NCBI GenBank assembly: GCA_024690695.1
Contig: JAILOS010000013.1
Location: 1 to 64,000 of the forward strand
Direction: 5' to 3'
DNA: 64,000 nucleotides
From: Oscillospiraceae bacterium
GTDB taxonomy: Bacteria; Bacillota_A; Clostridia; Oscillospirales; Oscillospiraceae
The notes under the pieces were generated by a model. The model did no database searches, was not told the DNA's origin, and saw only the letters and a program-made list of their open reading frames with translations. The stretch's first letter is position 1. Each line of letters opens with the position of its first letter. Positions 33,963-42,433 of the stretch are shown piece after piece. A program made the position numbers and the translations under genes.

Positions 33963-33991
33963 TTGCGTTTCGCCCCCGGGTTGCGTATAGT
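33963..33991 (+). promoter_or_regulatory. Promoter of the mnmG-mnmA operon
   Basis: TTGCGT (33963-33968), 17-base spacer, TATAGT (33986-33991), 36 bases before the mnmG ATG. Confidence 0.7.
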
Positions 33992-34027
33992 AGGAGTATC
34001 AATACGGATTACCGAACGGAGAGCGGC

Positions 34028-35902
34028 ATGAAGACCTATCGGGCGGGACAATGCGATATTGCGGTCATCGGGGCCGGGCACGCGGGCATAGAGGCCGCGC
34101 TGGCGGCCGCGCGCCTCGGCATGAACACGCTCTGCTTTTCGGTCAATCTCGACAGCGTGGGCAACATGCCCTGCAACCCGGCGATCGGCGGCACCGGCAA
34201 GGGCCACCTCGTCCGCGAGCTGGACGCCCTCGGGGGCGAGATGGCCCGCGCGGCGGACCGCGCCTGCATCCAATACCGGATGCTCAACCGCGGCAAGGGC
34301 CCGGCGGTCCACTCCCTGCGCGCGCAGGCGGACCGGCGGCGCTACCAGGAGATCATGAAGCAGACGCTTGAAAAGCAGGAGAATCTGCGCCTGATGCAGG
34401 CCGAGGTGGTCGATCTCGGGGTGGAGGACGGGCGCGTCCGCTCGGTGACGACGCGCAACGGCGCCGTCTGGGACTGCCGCGCGGTCGTCGTCGCCACCGG
34501 GACCTATCTCGACAGCCGCACCATCGTCGGCGACGTGCTGCGCGCCGAGGGGCCGGACGGCCTCGCCTCGGCGGGCGCGCTGGCTCTTCGCCTGCGCGAG
34601 CTGGGCCTTTCGATGCGCCGCTTCAAAACCGGCACGCCGCCGCGCGTCAACGCCCGAAGCGTGGATTTCAGCCGCATGGAGCTGCAGCCGGGCGACGAGG
34701 ACGCCGAGCCCTTTTCCTTCGATACCGAGCGGGCCCCGGAAAACCGGGCCGTCTGCTATCTGACCTATACGAACGAACGCACGCACGCGATCATCCGCGC
34801 CAATCTCGACCGCAGCCCCCTCTACTCGGGCGTGATCGAGGGCGTCGGCCCGCGCTACTGCCCCAGCATCGAGACGAAGATCGTCCGTTTCGCCGACAAG
34901 CCCCGGCACCAGCTCTTTATCGAGCCGATGGGCCTCAACACCGAGGAGCTGTACGTCCAGGGCCTCTCCTCGTCGCTGCCAGAGGAGGTGCAGGTCGAGC
35001 TGCTGCACACGATCCCCGGCCTCGAGCACGCGGAGATGACCCGCACGGCCTACGCGATCGAGTACGACTGCGTCGACCCGACGGAGCTGACGGCGACGCT
35101 GGAGTGCCGCCGCATCGCGGGGCTCTACGGCGCCGGACAGTTCAACGGCTCCTCCGGCTATGAGGAGGCGGCCGCGCAGGGCTTCGTCGCCGGCGTCAAC
35201 GCCGCGCTGAAGCTCAGAGGCGAGGAGCCGCTGATCCTCCGCCGCAGCGACGGCTATATCGGCACGCTGATCGACGATCTCGTGACAAAGGGCACCGAGG
35301 AGCCCTACCGGATGATGACCTCCCGCAGCGAATACCGCCTGCTGCACCGGCAGGACAACGCCGACGAGCGCCTGAGCGCGATCGGCCTGCGCATCGGTCT
35401 CGTCAGTCCCGCGCGGCACCGGGCCGTGCTGGAGAAATACGAGGCGGTCGCGCGCGAGATCCGCCGCCTGGAGGACACGCACCTGCCGCCCTCCCCGGCG
35501 CTCGACGCCTGGCTGACCGGACGGGGGACCGCCCCGGCGGCGGCCGGCTGCTCGCTGGCCGATCTCATCCGCCGCCCGCAGCTGAGCTACGCGGAGCTCG
35601 CCCCCTTCGACCCCGGCCGCCCGGCGCTGCCGCGCGCCGTCGCGGAGGAGGCGGAGATCAAGCTCAAGTACGAGGGCTATATCCGCCGCCAGCTCAGGCA
35701 GGTGGAGGAGTTCGCCCGGCTGGAGGAGCGAACGCTGCCGGCGGATCTCGATTACGACGCGATCCCCGGCCTCCGGCTGGAGGCGCGGGAGAAGCTCAAG
35801 AAGCTCCGGCCCGAGAATTTCGGCCGCGCCGGGCGGATCTCCGGCGTGTCGCCGGCGGATCTGGCGGTGCTGATGATCGCTGTGGAGAACCGGCATGAGT
35901 GA
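34028..35902 (+). CDS. mnmG: tRNA uridine-34 carboxymethylaminomethyl synthesis enzyme MnmG (GidA)
   Basis: A 624-residue FAD enzyme that with MnmE installs the cmnm5 group on wobble uridine 34. It has the FAD loop [17 protein letters not shown], the family signatures [18 protein letters not shown] and [10 protein letters not shown], and the C-terminal [13 protein letters not shown]. Length matches the family. Unlike the classic mnmE-mnmG pairing at the origin region, here it is followed at once by mnmA; mnmE is not in the window. The end overlaps mnmA by eight bases. Confidence 0.96.
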   Translation: MKTYRAGQCDIAVIGAGHAGIEAALAAARLGMNTLCFSVNLDSVGNMPCNPAIGGTGKGHLVRELDALGGEMARAADRACIQYRMLNRGKGPAVHSLRAQADRRRYQEIMKQTLEKQENLRLMQAEVVDLGVEDGRVRSVTTRNGAVWDCRAVVVATGTYLDSRTIVGDVLRAEGPDGLASAGALALRLRELGLSMRRFKTGTPPRVNARSVDFSRMELQPGDEDAEPFSFDTERAPENRAVCYLTYTNERTHAIIRANLDRSPLYSGVIEGVGPRYCPSIETKIVRFADKPRHQLFIEPMGLNTEELYVQGLSSSLPEEVQVELLHTIPGLEHAEMTRTAYAIEYDCVDPTELTATLECRRIAGLYGAGQFNGSSGYEEAAAQGFVAGVNAALKLRGEEPLILRRSDGYIGTLIDDLVTKGTEEPYRMMTSRSEYRLLHRQDNADERLSAIGLRIGLVSPARHRAVLEKYEAVAREIRRLEDTHLPPSPALDAWLTGRGTAPAAAGCSLADLIRRPQLSYAELAPFDPGRPALPRAVAEEAEIKLKYEGYIRRQLRQVEEFARLEERTLPADLDYDAIPGLRLEAREKLKKLRPENFGRAGRISGVSPADLAVLMIAVENRHE

Positions 35903-36893
35903 CGTGATCCTGGGCCTTTCGGGCGGGGTGGACTCCGCCGTCTGCGCCGTGCTGCTGAAGAAGCGCGGCTTTACCGTGCACGGGCTGTATATGGACAACG
36001 CCGACGCGAGGGCGAGAGACGAGGCCGCCGCGGCCGCGGAGGCGCTCGGGGTCGATCTGCGCGTTGCGGACGTGAAGGACGAGCTGGAGGAGCGGGTCTG
36101 CCGCCCCTTTGCGGAGGCCTATCTGCGCGGAGAGACGCCGAACCCCTGCATCGTCTGCAACCCGAGCCTGAAATTCCGCCTGCTGCTGGAGGAGGCCGAG
36201 CGCCGCGGCGCCGAATTCATCGCCACCGGACACTACGCCCGCGCCGAAAACGGCGCGCTCTATAAGGGCCGCCCGGCCAACGACCAGAGCTACATGCTCT
36301 GCCGCCTGCGGCGCGAGCAGCTCGAGCGCTGCCTCTTTCCGCTCGGCGCGTATGAGAAGACCGAGGTACGCGCGCTGGCGGCGGAATGGGGCCTCGCCGC
36401 GGCCAAAAAGCCGGACAGCATGGAGATCTGCTTCATCCCGGATAAGGATTATGTAAACTGGCTGTCTCAGCGCACCGAGCTGCCGCCGCCGGGGCCGCTC
36501 GTCTTTCACGGACGGGTCATCGGCGAGCACGGAGGCATCGTGCGCTGCACCGTCGGCCAGCGGATAAAGGGCCTTTACGAGGGGCGAAAGCTCTACGTTT
36601 CCCGCATAGACCCGGTCGAAAACCGGATCGAGCTGGCGCTGTGGGAGGAGCTGTTCAGCACGGAGCTCCTCGTCAGAGATTTCAACTGGCTCTGCGAGGA
36701 GCCGCGGGGCGAGATCGAAGGGACGGTGCGCGTGCGGCACACCAAATGGGAGGAACCGCGCTGCACCGCGCGCGTAGAAAACGGCCTCGTCCGCATCCGC
36801 TGCGCGGAGCCGGTGCGCGCGCCGGCGCCCGGCCAGTCGGCCGTGCTCTACGACGGCGAGCGCGTCCTCGGCGGGGGATTTTTGACAAGGTAA
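35895..36893 (+). CDS. mnmA: tRNA 2-thiouridylase MnmA
   Basis: A 332-residue enzyme that puts sulphur on C2 of wobble uridine 34, using a persulphide. The PP-loop is [11 protein letters not shown], the two catalytic cysteines fall in [10 protein letters not shown] and in MEICFIP, and ATGHYAR is present. It is slightly shorter than the usual 355-370 residues. It overlaps mnmG by eight bases, so both U34 modification steps are coupled. MnmA and ThiI-type enzymes can be confused, but the cysteine context fits MnmA. Confidence 0.92.
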   Translation: MSDVILGLSGGVDSAVCAVLLKKRGFTVHGLYMDNADARARDEAAAAAEALGVDLRVADVKDELEERVCRPFAEAYLRGETPNPCIVCNPSLKFRLLLEEAERRGAEFIATGHYARAENGALYKGRPANDQSYMLCRLRREQLERCLFPLGAYEKTEVRALAAEWGLAAAKKPDSMEICFIPDKDYVNWLSQRTELPPPGPLVFHGRVIGEHGGIVRCTVGQRIKGLYEGRKLYVSRIDPVENRIELALWEELFSTELLVRDFNWLCEEPRGEIEGTVRVRHTKWEEPRCTARVENGLVRIRCAEPVRAPAPGQSAVLYDGERVLGGGFLTR

Positions 36894-36921
36894 GAGAATC
36901 ATGATACAAGGAGGAACAGAC

Positions 36922-37386
36922 ATGGCAGAAAAGACGAAGAAAGTGAAGGACTATCTCTGGCACGACCGCAAGCGGACCTTCCTCGGCCTGCCGCTGAGCT
37001 TTACGCTCTACCTGCTGGACGAGGACAAGCTCTACATCCGCACGGGCTTTTTCAACAGCCGCGAGGACGAGGTGCGCCTGTACCGCATCACCGACGTGAC
37101 GCTGCTGCGCTCCTTGGGACAGAAGCTGCTGGGCATCGGCACGATCCACTGCGACAGCGCCGACGTGACGCTGCGCAACTTCGACATCGTCAACGTCAGG
37201 CATCCCAAGCAGGTCAAGGAGATGCTCTCCGAGCTGGTCGATCAGTCGCGCATGCGCAACCGCGTCTTCACCAGCGAGAGCGTCAACGCCCTCCCGCACG
37301 ACCACGACGGCGACGGCGTGCAGGGCGTCGATCTCGACGGCGACGGCATCCCCGACGCGCCCCCTCCGCCGCCCCCGCTGAACTGA
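36922..37386 (+). CDS. PH-like domain protein with calcium-loop-like acidic tail
   Basis: A 154-residue protein. Residues 8-110 look like a bacterial PH (bPH2/YdbS-like) domain: LGLPLSFTLYLLDEDKLYIRTGFF, then EDEVRLYRITDVTLLRS. The C-terminal tail holds two Asp-rich loops, DHDGDGVQGVD and DLDGDGIPD, shaped like dockerin or thrombospondin-3 calcium loops, then a polyproline end. No signal peptide or membrane helix is seen. The ATG at 36922 has CAAGGAGG upstream. It lies 28 bases after mnmA; function unknown. Confidence 0.65.
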   Translation: MAEKTKKVKDYLWHDRKRTFLGLPLSFTLYLLDEDKLYIRTGFFNSREDEVRLYRITDVTLLRSLGQKLLGIGTIHCDSADVTLRNFDIVNVRHPKQVKEMLSELVDQSRMRNRVFTSESVNALPHDHDGDGVQGVDLDGDGIPDAPPPPPPLN

Positions 37387-37397
37387 ACGCCCGTCAA

Positions 37398-37428
37398 CGC
37401 CGCGGTCCTTCCCGGACCGCGGCGCTTT
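37398..37428 (+). terminator. Terminator after the PH-domain gene
   Basis: CGCCGCGGTCC (37398-37408), short loop, GGACCGCGGCG (37414-37424), then CTTTG; only a short T-run. Confidence 0.6.
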
Positions 37429-37432
37429 GCTG

Positions 37433-37461
37433 TTGACGGGGGAGGAACGCGGGTTTATAAT
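37433..37461 (+). promoter_or_regulatory. Promoter of the aminopeptidase P gene
   Basis: TTGACG (37433-37438), 17-base spacer, perfect TATAAT (37456-37461). Confidence 0.8.
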
Positions 37462-37513
37462 TTGCTTGGCGTCACGAGTGACGCCCGAAATTGACGTGAT
37501 ACAGGAGAGAGCT

Positions 37514-39337
37514 ATGAACAATCCGGATAAAGTCACCGTGCGCGAGCGCGTGGCGGCGCTGCGGGATCTGATGCGCCGGGAAGGCGTGGACGCCTATCTG
37601 ATTCTGACGGACGATTATCATGCGTCCGAGTATGTGGACGATTTCTTCAAATGCCGCGCCTGGGTCTCTGGCTTCAGGGGCTCGGCCGGCACGCTGATCG
37701 TCACCGCGGAGGAGGCCGGGCTCTGGACAGACGGCCGCTATTTCCTCGCCGCGGAGGAGCAGCTCCGCGACACCGGGATCGAGCTTCGCAAGATGGGCGA
37801 GCCCGGCGTTCCCACGATCAACGACTATCTGACGGCGGCGCTGAAAGAGGGCCGGTGCCTCGGTTACGACGGGCGCACGGTCAGCGGCGCCTACGCGGCG
37901 CGGCTGAAAAAAACGCTCGAGGGCAGAAGGATCCGCTTTGCGGAGACGCTCGACCTCGTCGGCGAGCTTTGGACGGACCGCCCGCCCTTCCCGGCGCACC
38001 CGGTCTGGGAGCTGGAGGAGCGGTACGCCGGCAAAAGCCGCGCGGACAAGCTCGGCGAGCTGCGCGAGGCGATGCGCGGCAGCGGGGCCGACCGGCATCT
38101 GCTCGCCTCCCTCGACGACGTGGCCTGGCTGTATAACCTGCGCGGCGGCGACGTGGCCTTCAGCCCGGTCTTCATGGCCTATACGCTCGTCGGGCCGGAC
38201 GGGGCCGTGCTCTACGCCGCGCCGGAGGCCTTTTCCGACGAGCTGAAGGCGCGCCTGCGCGCCGACGGCGTCGAGATCCGCCCCTATCTGCAGGTCTACG
38301 AGGATCTGAAGACGCTGCCGGAGGGGGAGAAGCTGCTGCTCAACCGCGCGAGGACGAACGTCGCGCTGCTGTGCGCCGTTCCGGAGCGCGTGACGGTGAT
38401 CGACGGGCCCAACCCGAGCACGCTCGCCAAAGCCGTCAAAAACCCCGTGGAGATGGACAACGTCCGCGAGGCGCACGTGCAGGACGGCGTCGCGCTGGTG
38501 AAGACGATGCGCTGGCTGCACCGGCAGGAGGAAAGCGGCGCGATCGCGCGCGGGGAGATCACGGAGCTCGACGTGTGCGAAAAGCTGCTGCGCTTCCGCT
38601 CCGAGCGTCCGGGCTTTGTAGACCTCAGCTTTTCGCCGATCGTCGCGGCCGGCGAGCACGGCGCGATCGTCCACTACGAGCCGACGGAGGAGTCCAACGT
38701 CCCGCTCCGCCGCGACAGCTTCCTGCTGATGGACACCGGCGGCCACTATCTCCAGGGCAGCACCGACGTCACGCGCACGGTCGCGGTCGGCACGCTGAGC
38801 GAGGAGCAGAAGACGCACTTCACCGCCGTGCTGCGCGGCCATCTGGACGTGGCGGCGGCCGTGTTCAAGCACGGCTGCACCGGCGTGAACCTCGACCTGC
38901 TGGCCCGTGAGCCGCTCTGGGAGCTGGGGCTCGACTACAACCACGGCACCGGCCACGGCGTGGGCTATCTGCTGAACGTGCACGAAGGGCCGCAGGGCCT
39001 GCGCCTGAAGGATCTCAACGGCGGCGCGGTCTTCGAGGAGGGCATGCTCACCTCGGACGAGCCCGGCCTGTATCTGGAGGGCCGCTACGGCGTCCGCACC
39101 GAGAACCTGATGCTCTGCGTGGAGAAGGAGAAAACCGCATACGGCCGCTTTATGGGCTTTGAGATGGTTACGATGGCGCCTTACGACCGCCGCGCGATCC
39201 GCGCCGACATGCTGACGGAGCGGGAGCTCGCGCAGCTCAACGCCTATCACGCGAAGGTGTATGAGAAGCTCGCGCCCTGGCTGGACGCGGACGAGCGCGC
39301 CTGGCTGCGCGAAGAGACCGCGCCGATCGCCCGCTGA
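37514..39337 (+). CDS. Aminopeptidase P family metallopeptidase (long, APP1-like form)
   Basis: A 607-residue M24B peptidase that removes N-terminal residues before proline. It has two creatinase-like N-terminal domains (WTDGRYFLAAEEQL in the first) and a pita-bread catalytic domain with metal ligands in LLMDTGGHYLQGSTDVTRT, His in NHGTGHGVGYLLNVHEGP, and Glu in LTSDEPGLYLEGRYGVRTEN. The length and three-domain layout match the long eukaryotic-like APP1 form rather than E. coli PepP. The ATG has CAGGAGAG upstream. The next gene begins three bases after the stop. Confidence 0.93.
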   Translation: MNNPDKVTVRERVAALRDLMRREGVDAYLILTDDYHASEYVDDFFKCRAWVSGFRGSAGTLIVTAEEAGLWTDGRYFLAAEEQLRDTGIELRKMGEPGVPTINDYLTAALKEGRCLGYDGRTVSGAYAARLKKTLEGRRIRFAETLDLVGELWTDRPPFPAHPVWELEERYAGKSRADKLGELREAMRGSGADRHLLASLDDVAWLYNLRGGDVAFSPVFMAYTLVGPDGAVLYAAPEAFSDELKARLRADGVEIRPYLQVYEDLKTLPEGEKLLLNRARTNVALLCAVPERVTVIDGPNPSTLAKAVKNPVEMDNVREAHVQDGVALVKTMRWLHRQEESGAIARGEITELDVCEKLLRFRSERPGFVDLSFSPIVAAGEHGAIVHYEPTEESNVPLRRDSFLLMDTGGHYLQGSTDVTRTVAVGTLSEEQKTHFTAVLRGHLDVAAAVFKHGCTGVNLDLLAREPLWELGLDYNHGTGHGVGYLLNVHEGPQGLRLKDLNGGAVFEEGMLTSDEPGLYLEGRYGVRTENLMLCVEKEKTAYGRFMGFEMVTMAPYDRRAIRADMLTERELAQLNAYHAKVYEKLAPWLDADERAWLREETAPIAR

Positions 39338-39340
39338 GCG

Positions 39341-40315
39341 ATGACGAGGATCTTCGGAACGCTCGGCCCCGCCTGCGCCGGCGCGGCGCGGCTGGAGCGC
39401 ATGCTGCGCCTCGGTATGACCGGCGTGCGGCTCAATCTCTCGCACCGGAGCCTGCTCGAGTCGAAGCCGATGACCGACGCGCTGCGCGAGGCGGCGGAGC
39501 GCGCCGGCGTCCGGCCGGAGCTCGTGATCGACCTGCAGGGGCCGGAGCTGCGCATCGGCGCGCTGGAAAGCCCTCTGCCGCTGCGCGAGGGCGAGGAGAC
39601 GGCGCTGGACTTCATCCCGGGCCCGATCCGCGAAGGTCTGCGCCCGGGGCAGGAGCTGCTGCTGGACGACGGGAAGCTGCTGCTGTCCGTCTGCGGGACG
39701 AACCGCGCGCTGGTGCGCCGCGGCGGCACGCTGACGAGCCGCAAAAGCCTTGCGCTGCCGGGGCTCGCCGTCGAGCTCCCCGCGCTCACCGACAGCGACC
39801 GCGAGAACCTGGCGCTCGCGCGGGAGGCCGGCGTCACCGGCGTGATGCAGCCCTTTGTCCGCAGCCGCGCGGATCTGACGGCGCTGCGCTCGGCGCTGAC
39901 GGACGCCGGGGCGGGGGAGCTGCGGCTGTATGCGAAGGTGGAGAACCGCGAGGGGCTCGCCGCGCTGCCGGACTGGCTCGACGCCGCCGACGAGATCGTG
40001 ATCGCCCGCGGCGATCTCGGGAACGCGATGCCGCTCTGGGAGCTGCCCGCCGCGCAAAAGCGTATTGCCGCGCTCTGCCGCGAGCGTCAGAAGCCCTTCA
40101 TGGTCGTCACGCAGATGCTCGCCTCGATGGAGCGCAGCCCGGTGCCGACCCGCGCCGAGGTCTGCGACGTTTTCAACGCCGTGCTCGACGGGGCCTCCTC
40201 CGTGATGGTCACGGGCGAGACCGCCGTCGGCGGGTATCCCGAGGAGGTCATCCGGGTCCTGACCGCGACGGTGCGCGAAGCGGAGCATTATGAAAACAAT
40301 ATTACGGAAACATAA
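39341..40315 (+). CDS. Short pyruvate kinase-like protein lacking the C-terminal domain
   Basis: A 324-residue protein with the pyruvate kinase barrel: RIFGTLGPA, LNLSH, DLQGPELRIG (where the usual sequence is DTKGPEIR), AKVENREG with the catalytic Lys199, ARGDLG (Asp225), VVTQML (Thr257) and PTRAEVCDVFNAVLDG. The B domain is short (about residues 67-150), and the C-terminal regulatory domain, normally 120-140 residues, is absent. It could be a minimal pyruvate kinase or a related phosphotransferase. It is directly downstream of aminopeptidase P and likely co-transcribed. Confidence 0.75.
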   Translation: MTRIFGTLGPACAGAARLERMLRLGMTGVRLNLSHRSLLESKPMTDALREAAERAGVRPELVIDLQGPELRIGALESPLPLREGEETALDFIPGPIREGLRPGQELLLDDGKLLLSVCGTNRALVRRGGTLTSRKSLALPGLAVELPALTDSDRENLALAREAGVTGVMQPFVRSRADLTALRSALTDAGAGELRLYAKVENREGLAALPDWLDAADEIVIARGDLGNAMPLWELPAAQKRIAALCRERQKPFMVVTQMLASMERSPVPTRAEVCDVFNAVLDGASSVMVTGETAVGGYPEEVIRVLTATVREAEHYENNITET

Positions 40316-40351
40316 TTATGTAAGCAATAATATGTAAAAAAGATTATGTAA
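40314..40351. repeat. Three TATGTAA repeats at a 14-base period
   Basis: TATGTAA occurs at 40317, 40331 and 40345 in an AT-rich patch between the pyruvate kinase-like gene and the next small gene. The one-and-a-third helical turn spacing could be a protein-binding array, but chance is possible. Confidence 0.4.
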
Positions 40352-40378
40352 ACCAAACAGCGGAAAGGAGCAGAGACA

Positions 40379-40720
40379 ATGGGCTGGAAATGCCTGGTGG
40401 AGGGAAAGGAGCTGGCGGATGTGCGGGCCGACCGCCGCACCGTCAAGCGCGTGGAGAAATACGGCCTGTCCGGGCAGGCAATCTATTTTCAGGGCTGCTA
40501 CATCCCGTTTTCGGCGATCTGTGCCCTTCGTGCGCAGCCTTCGCTGTACATGGCGCAGTGCGGCTGCGGGAAGGGGATCCCGGTGTTCAGGATCCGCGTG
40601 GACTACGGCGCGGAGAAGCCGGAGATCCTGATGGTCGAAAAGGAGAAGAGCGCCGAGCGCATCCTCGAGGCGGTTCGGGAGGCCAATCCCGGGGTCCCGA
40701 CGGAGTTTGTCGGGAAATAA
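40379..40720 (+). CDS. Small hypothetical protein
   Basis: A 113-residue soluble protein I do not recognise. The pattern of alternating short strands (CLVEGKELADVRADRR, then AIYFQGCYIPFSAICAL, then PVFRIRVDYG, PEILMVEKE) ending in one helix (AERILEAVREAN) suggests a small PH-like or beta-sandwich fold; this is inference. Four cysteines include CGCGKG. It has GGAAAGGAG upstream and is closed by a terminator at 40747, so it is a single gene or the last of the aminopeptidase P unit. Confidence 0.6.
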   Translation: MGWKCLVEGKELADVRADRRTVKRVEKYGLSGQAIYFQGCYIPFSAICALRAQPSLYMAQCGCGKGIPVFRIRVDYGAEKPEILMVEKEKSAERILEAVREANPGVPTEFVGK

Positions 40721-40746
40721 GCCTTCACAACGGAGAAAACGGAGAA

Positions 40747-40793
40747 GAAAAGGGCTTTGCGGAGCAAAAAAACGGCTCCGGGAAGCCCTTTTC
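40747..40793 (+). terminator. Terminator after the small hypothetical gene
   Basis: GAAAAGGGCTT (40747-40757) pairs with AAGCCCTTTTC (40783-40793), with an inner GGAGC/GCTCC stem, followed by TTCTT. Confidence 0.75.
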
Positions 40794-40796
40794 TTC

Positions 40797-40825
40797 TTGC
40801 CCTCCCGTCTTGGGGGTGCTATAAT
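40797..40825 (+). promoter_or_regulatory. Promoter of the glycyl-tRNA synthetase gene
   Basis: TTGCCC (40797-40802), 17-base spacer, perfect TATAAT (40820-40825). The leader to the ATG is only about 70 bases, too short for a T-box. Confidence 0.75.
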
Positions 40826-40904
40826 CATAAAATGTCTGAAAAACAGACAGAATAGGACTATATCAAGATCTCCGCGGCAGCCAGCCGCGGGAAAGGAAAT
40901 GAAC

Positions 40905-42287
40905 ATGACCAACACCGAAAAAACGATGGACAAGATCATCGCCCTGTGCAAAAACCGCGGCTTCATCTTCCCCGGAAGCGAAATCTACGGCGGCCTTGCC
41001 AACACCTGGGACTACGGTCCGCTCGGCTCCCGCCTGAAAAACAACGTCAAGGACGCGTGGCGCAAGCGCTTTATCCAGGAGCGCCGCAACAGCTACGAGG
41101 TCGACGCGGACATTCTGATGAACCCCCGCGTCTGGGAGGCCAGCGGCCACGTCGCCAGCTTCGCCGACCCGCTGCTCGACTGCAAAGAGTGCAAGATGCG
41201 CTTCCGCGCCGACAACCTGATCGACGACTTCGATCCCGAGGCCCACGCCGACGGCATGAGCAAGGAGCAGATGTTCGACTATATCAAGGCCCATCACATT
41301 CCCTGCCCGAACTGCGGCAAACACAACTTCACCGATATCCGCGAGTTCAATCTGATGTTCCAGACCTTCCGCGGCGTGACGAACGACGCGAAGTCTGTCA
41401 TCTATCTGCGCCCCGAGAACGCGCAGGGCGAGTACGTGAACTATCCCAGCGTGCAGCGCACGATGCGCGCGAAGCTCCCGTTCTCGATCGGCCAGATCGG
41501 CAAGGCCTTCCGCAACGAGATCACCCCGGGCAACTTCACCTTCCGCACGATCGAGTTTGAGCAGATGGAGTTCCAGACCTTCTGCAGGCCCGGTGACGAC
41601 CTGGAGCTTTACGAGTACTTCAAGGGCTTCGGCAAGCAGTTCTTCGAGGACCTCGGCCTGCCCGCCGAGAACCTGCGCTTCCACGACCATGAGAAGCTCG
41701 CGCACTACGCGAAGGCCGCCTGCGATATCGAGTTCCTCTTCCCGTCGATCGGCTGGGGCGAGATCAACGGCACCCACGACCGCACCGATTTCGACCTGAG
41801 CCGCCATCAGGAATACAGCGGCCAGAAGCTCGAGTATATCGACCCCTTCACCGCCGAGCGCTACGTGCCCTACATCGTCGAGAGCACCTACGGCCTCGAC
41901 CGCACGGTGCTGGCGCTGCTGTGCCAGGCCTACGACGAGGAGCTCGTGGACGCCGAGAAGAACGACGTGCGCGTGGTGCTGCGTCTGAATCCCGCGATCG
42001 CGCCGATCAAGGCCGCCGTGCTGCCGCTGTCCAAAAAGCTCGCAGACAAGGCACTGGAGATCCGCGACGAGCTGGCGAAGGAGTTCATGTGCGACTACGA
42101 CGAGACCGGCTCCATCGGCAAGCGCTACCGCCGCCAGGACGAGGTCGGCACGCCCTTCTGCGTGACCTACGACTTCGATTCCGAGCAAGACTCCTGCGTC
42201 ACCGTCCGCGAGCGCGACAGCATGGAGCAGGTGCGCCTGCCGATCAGCGAGGTCAAGGCCTATATCGCGGAGAAAGTGAAATTATAA
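40905..42287 (+). CDS. glyS: Glycyl-tRNA synthetase, single-chain alpha2 type
   Basis: A 460-residue class II synthetase charging tRNA-Gly. Motif 1 region (GGLANTWDYGPLGSRLKNNVKDAW), a zinc-type CxxC pair (CPNCGKHNF), motif 2 (GKAFRNEITPGNFTFRTIEFEQMEFQTF) and motif 3 (GLDRTVLALL) are present. This is the eukaryote-like homodimeric form, not the alpha2beta2 GlyQ/GlyS. Two ATGs occur six bases apart; 40905 is preferred because AAAGGA is too close to 40899. It has its own promoter. Confidence 0.95.
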   Translation: MTNTEKTMDKIIALCKNRGFIFPGSEIYGGLANTWDYGPLGSRLKNNVKDAWRKRFIQERRNSYEVDADILMNPRVWEASGHVASFADPLLDCKECKMRFRADNLIDDFDPEAHADGMSKEQMFDYIKAHHIPCPNCGKHNFTDIREFNLMFQTFRGVTNDAKSVIYLRPENAQGEYVNYPSVQRTMRAKLPFSIGQIGKAFRNEITPGNFTFRTIEFEQMEFQTFCRPGDDLELYEYFKGFGKQFFEDLGLPAENLRFHDHEKLAHYAKAACDIEFLFPSIGWGEINGTHDRTDFDLSRHQEYSGQKLEYIDPFTAERYVPYIVESTYGLDRTVLALLCQAYDEELVDAEKNDVRVVLRLNPAIAPIKAAVLPLSKKLADKALEIRDELAKEFMCDYDETGSIGKRYRRQDEVGTPFCVTYDFDSEQDSCVTVRERDSMEQVRLPISEVKAYIAEKVKL

Positions 42288-42300
42288 TTATTCCTTATAA

Positions 42301-42413
42301 CCTCTCCTGAAAGGGGAGGCGCCCCGACGCCGCAGCATCGGGGCGAAGGGGTTTTGCAGTACGGACAGACCCCTCAGTCGCCTGCGCGACAGCTCCCCTT
42401 TCAGGGGAGCTTC
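42301..42413. repeat. Small inverted-repeat element between glyS and nadE
   Basis: TCCTGAAAGGGGAG (42305-42318) faces CTCCCCTTTCAGG (42393-42405), giving a 110-base element with terminal inverted repeats and an inner CGCCCCGA.../...TCGGGGCG stem. The right arm (CCCCTCAGTC...GACAGC...CCCTTTCAGGGGAGC) recurs in variant form at 63186-63231. It resembles miniature dispersed repeats of Oscillospiraceae. Confidence 0.65.
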
Positions 42414-42433
42414 CATGGAAAGGATTTTGAGAT

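Noticed and set aside
40826..40904. T-box leader before glycyl-tRNA synthetase
   Set aside because: Only about 70 bases separate the -10 box from the start codon and there is no T-box core or terminator.
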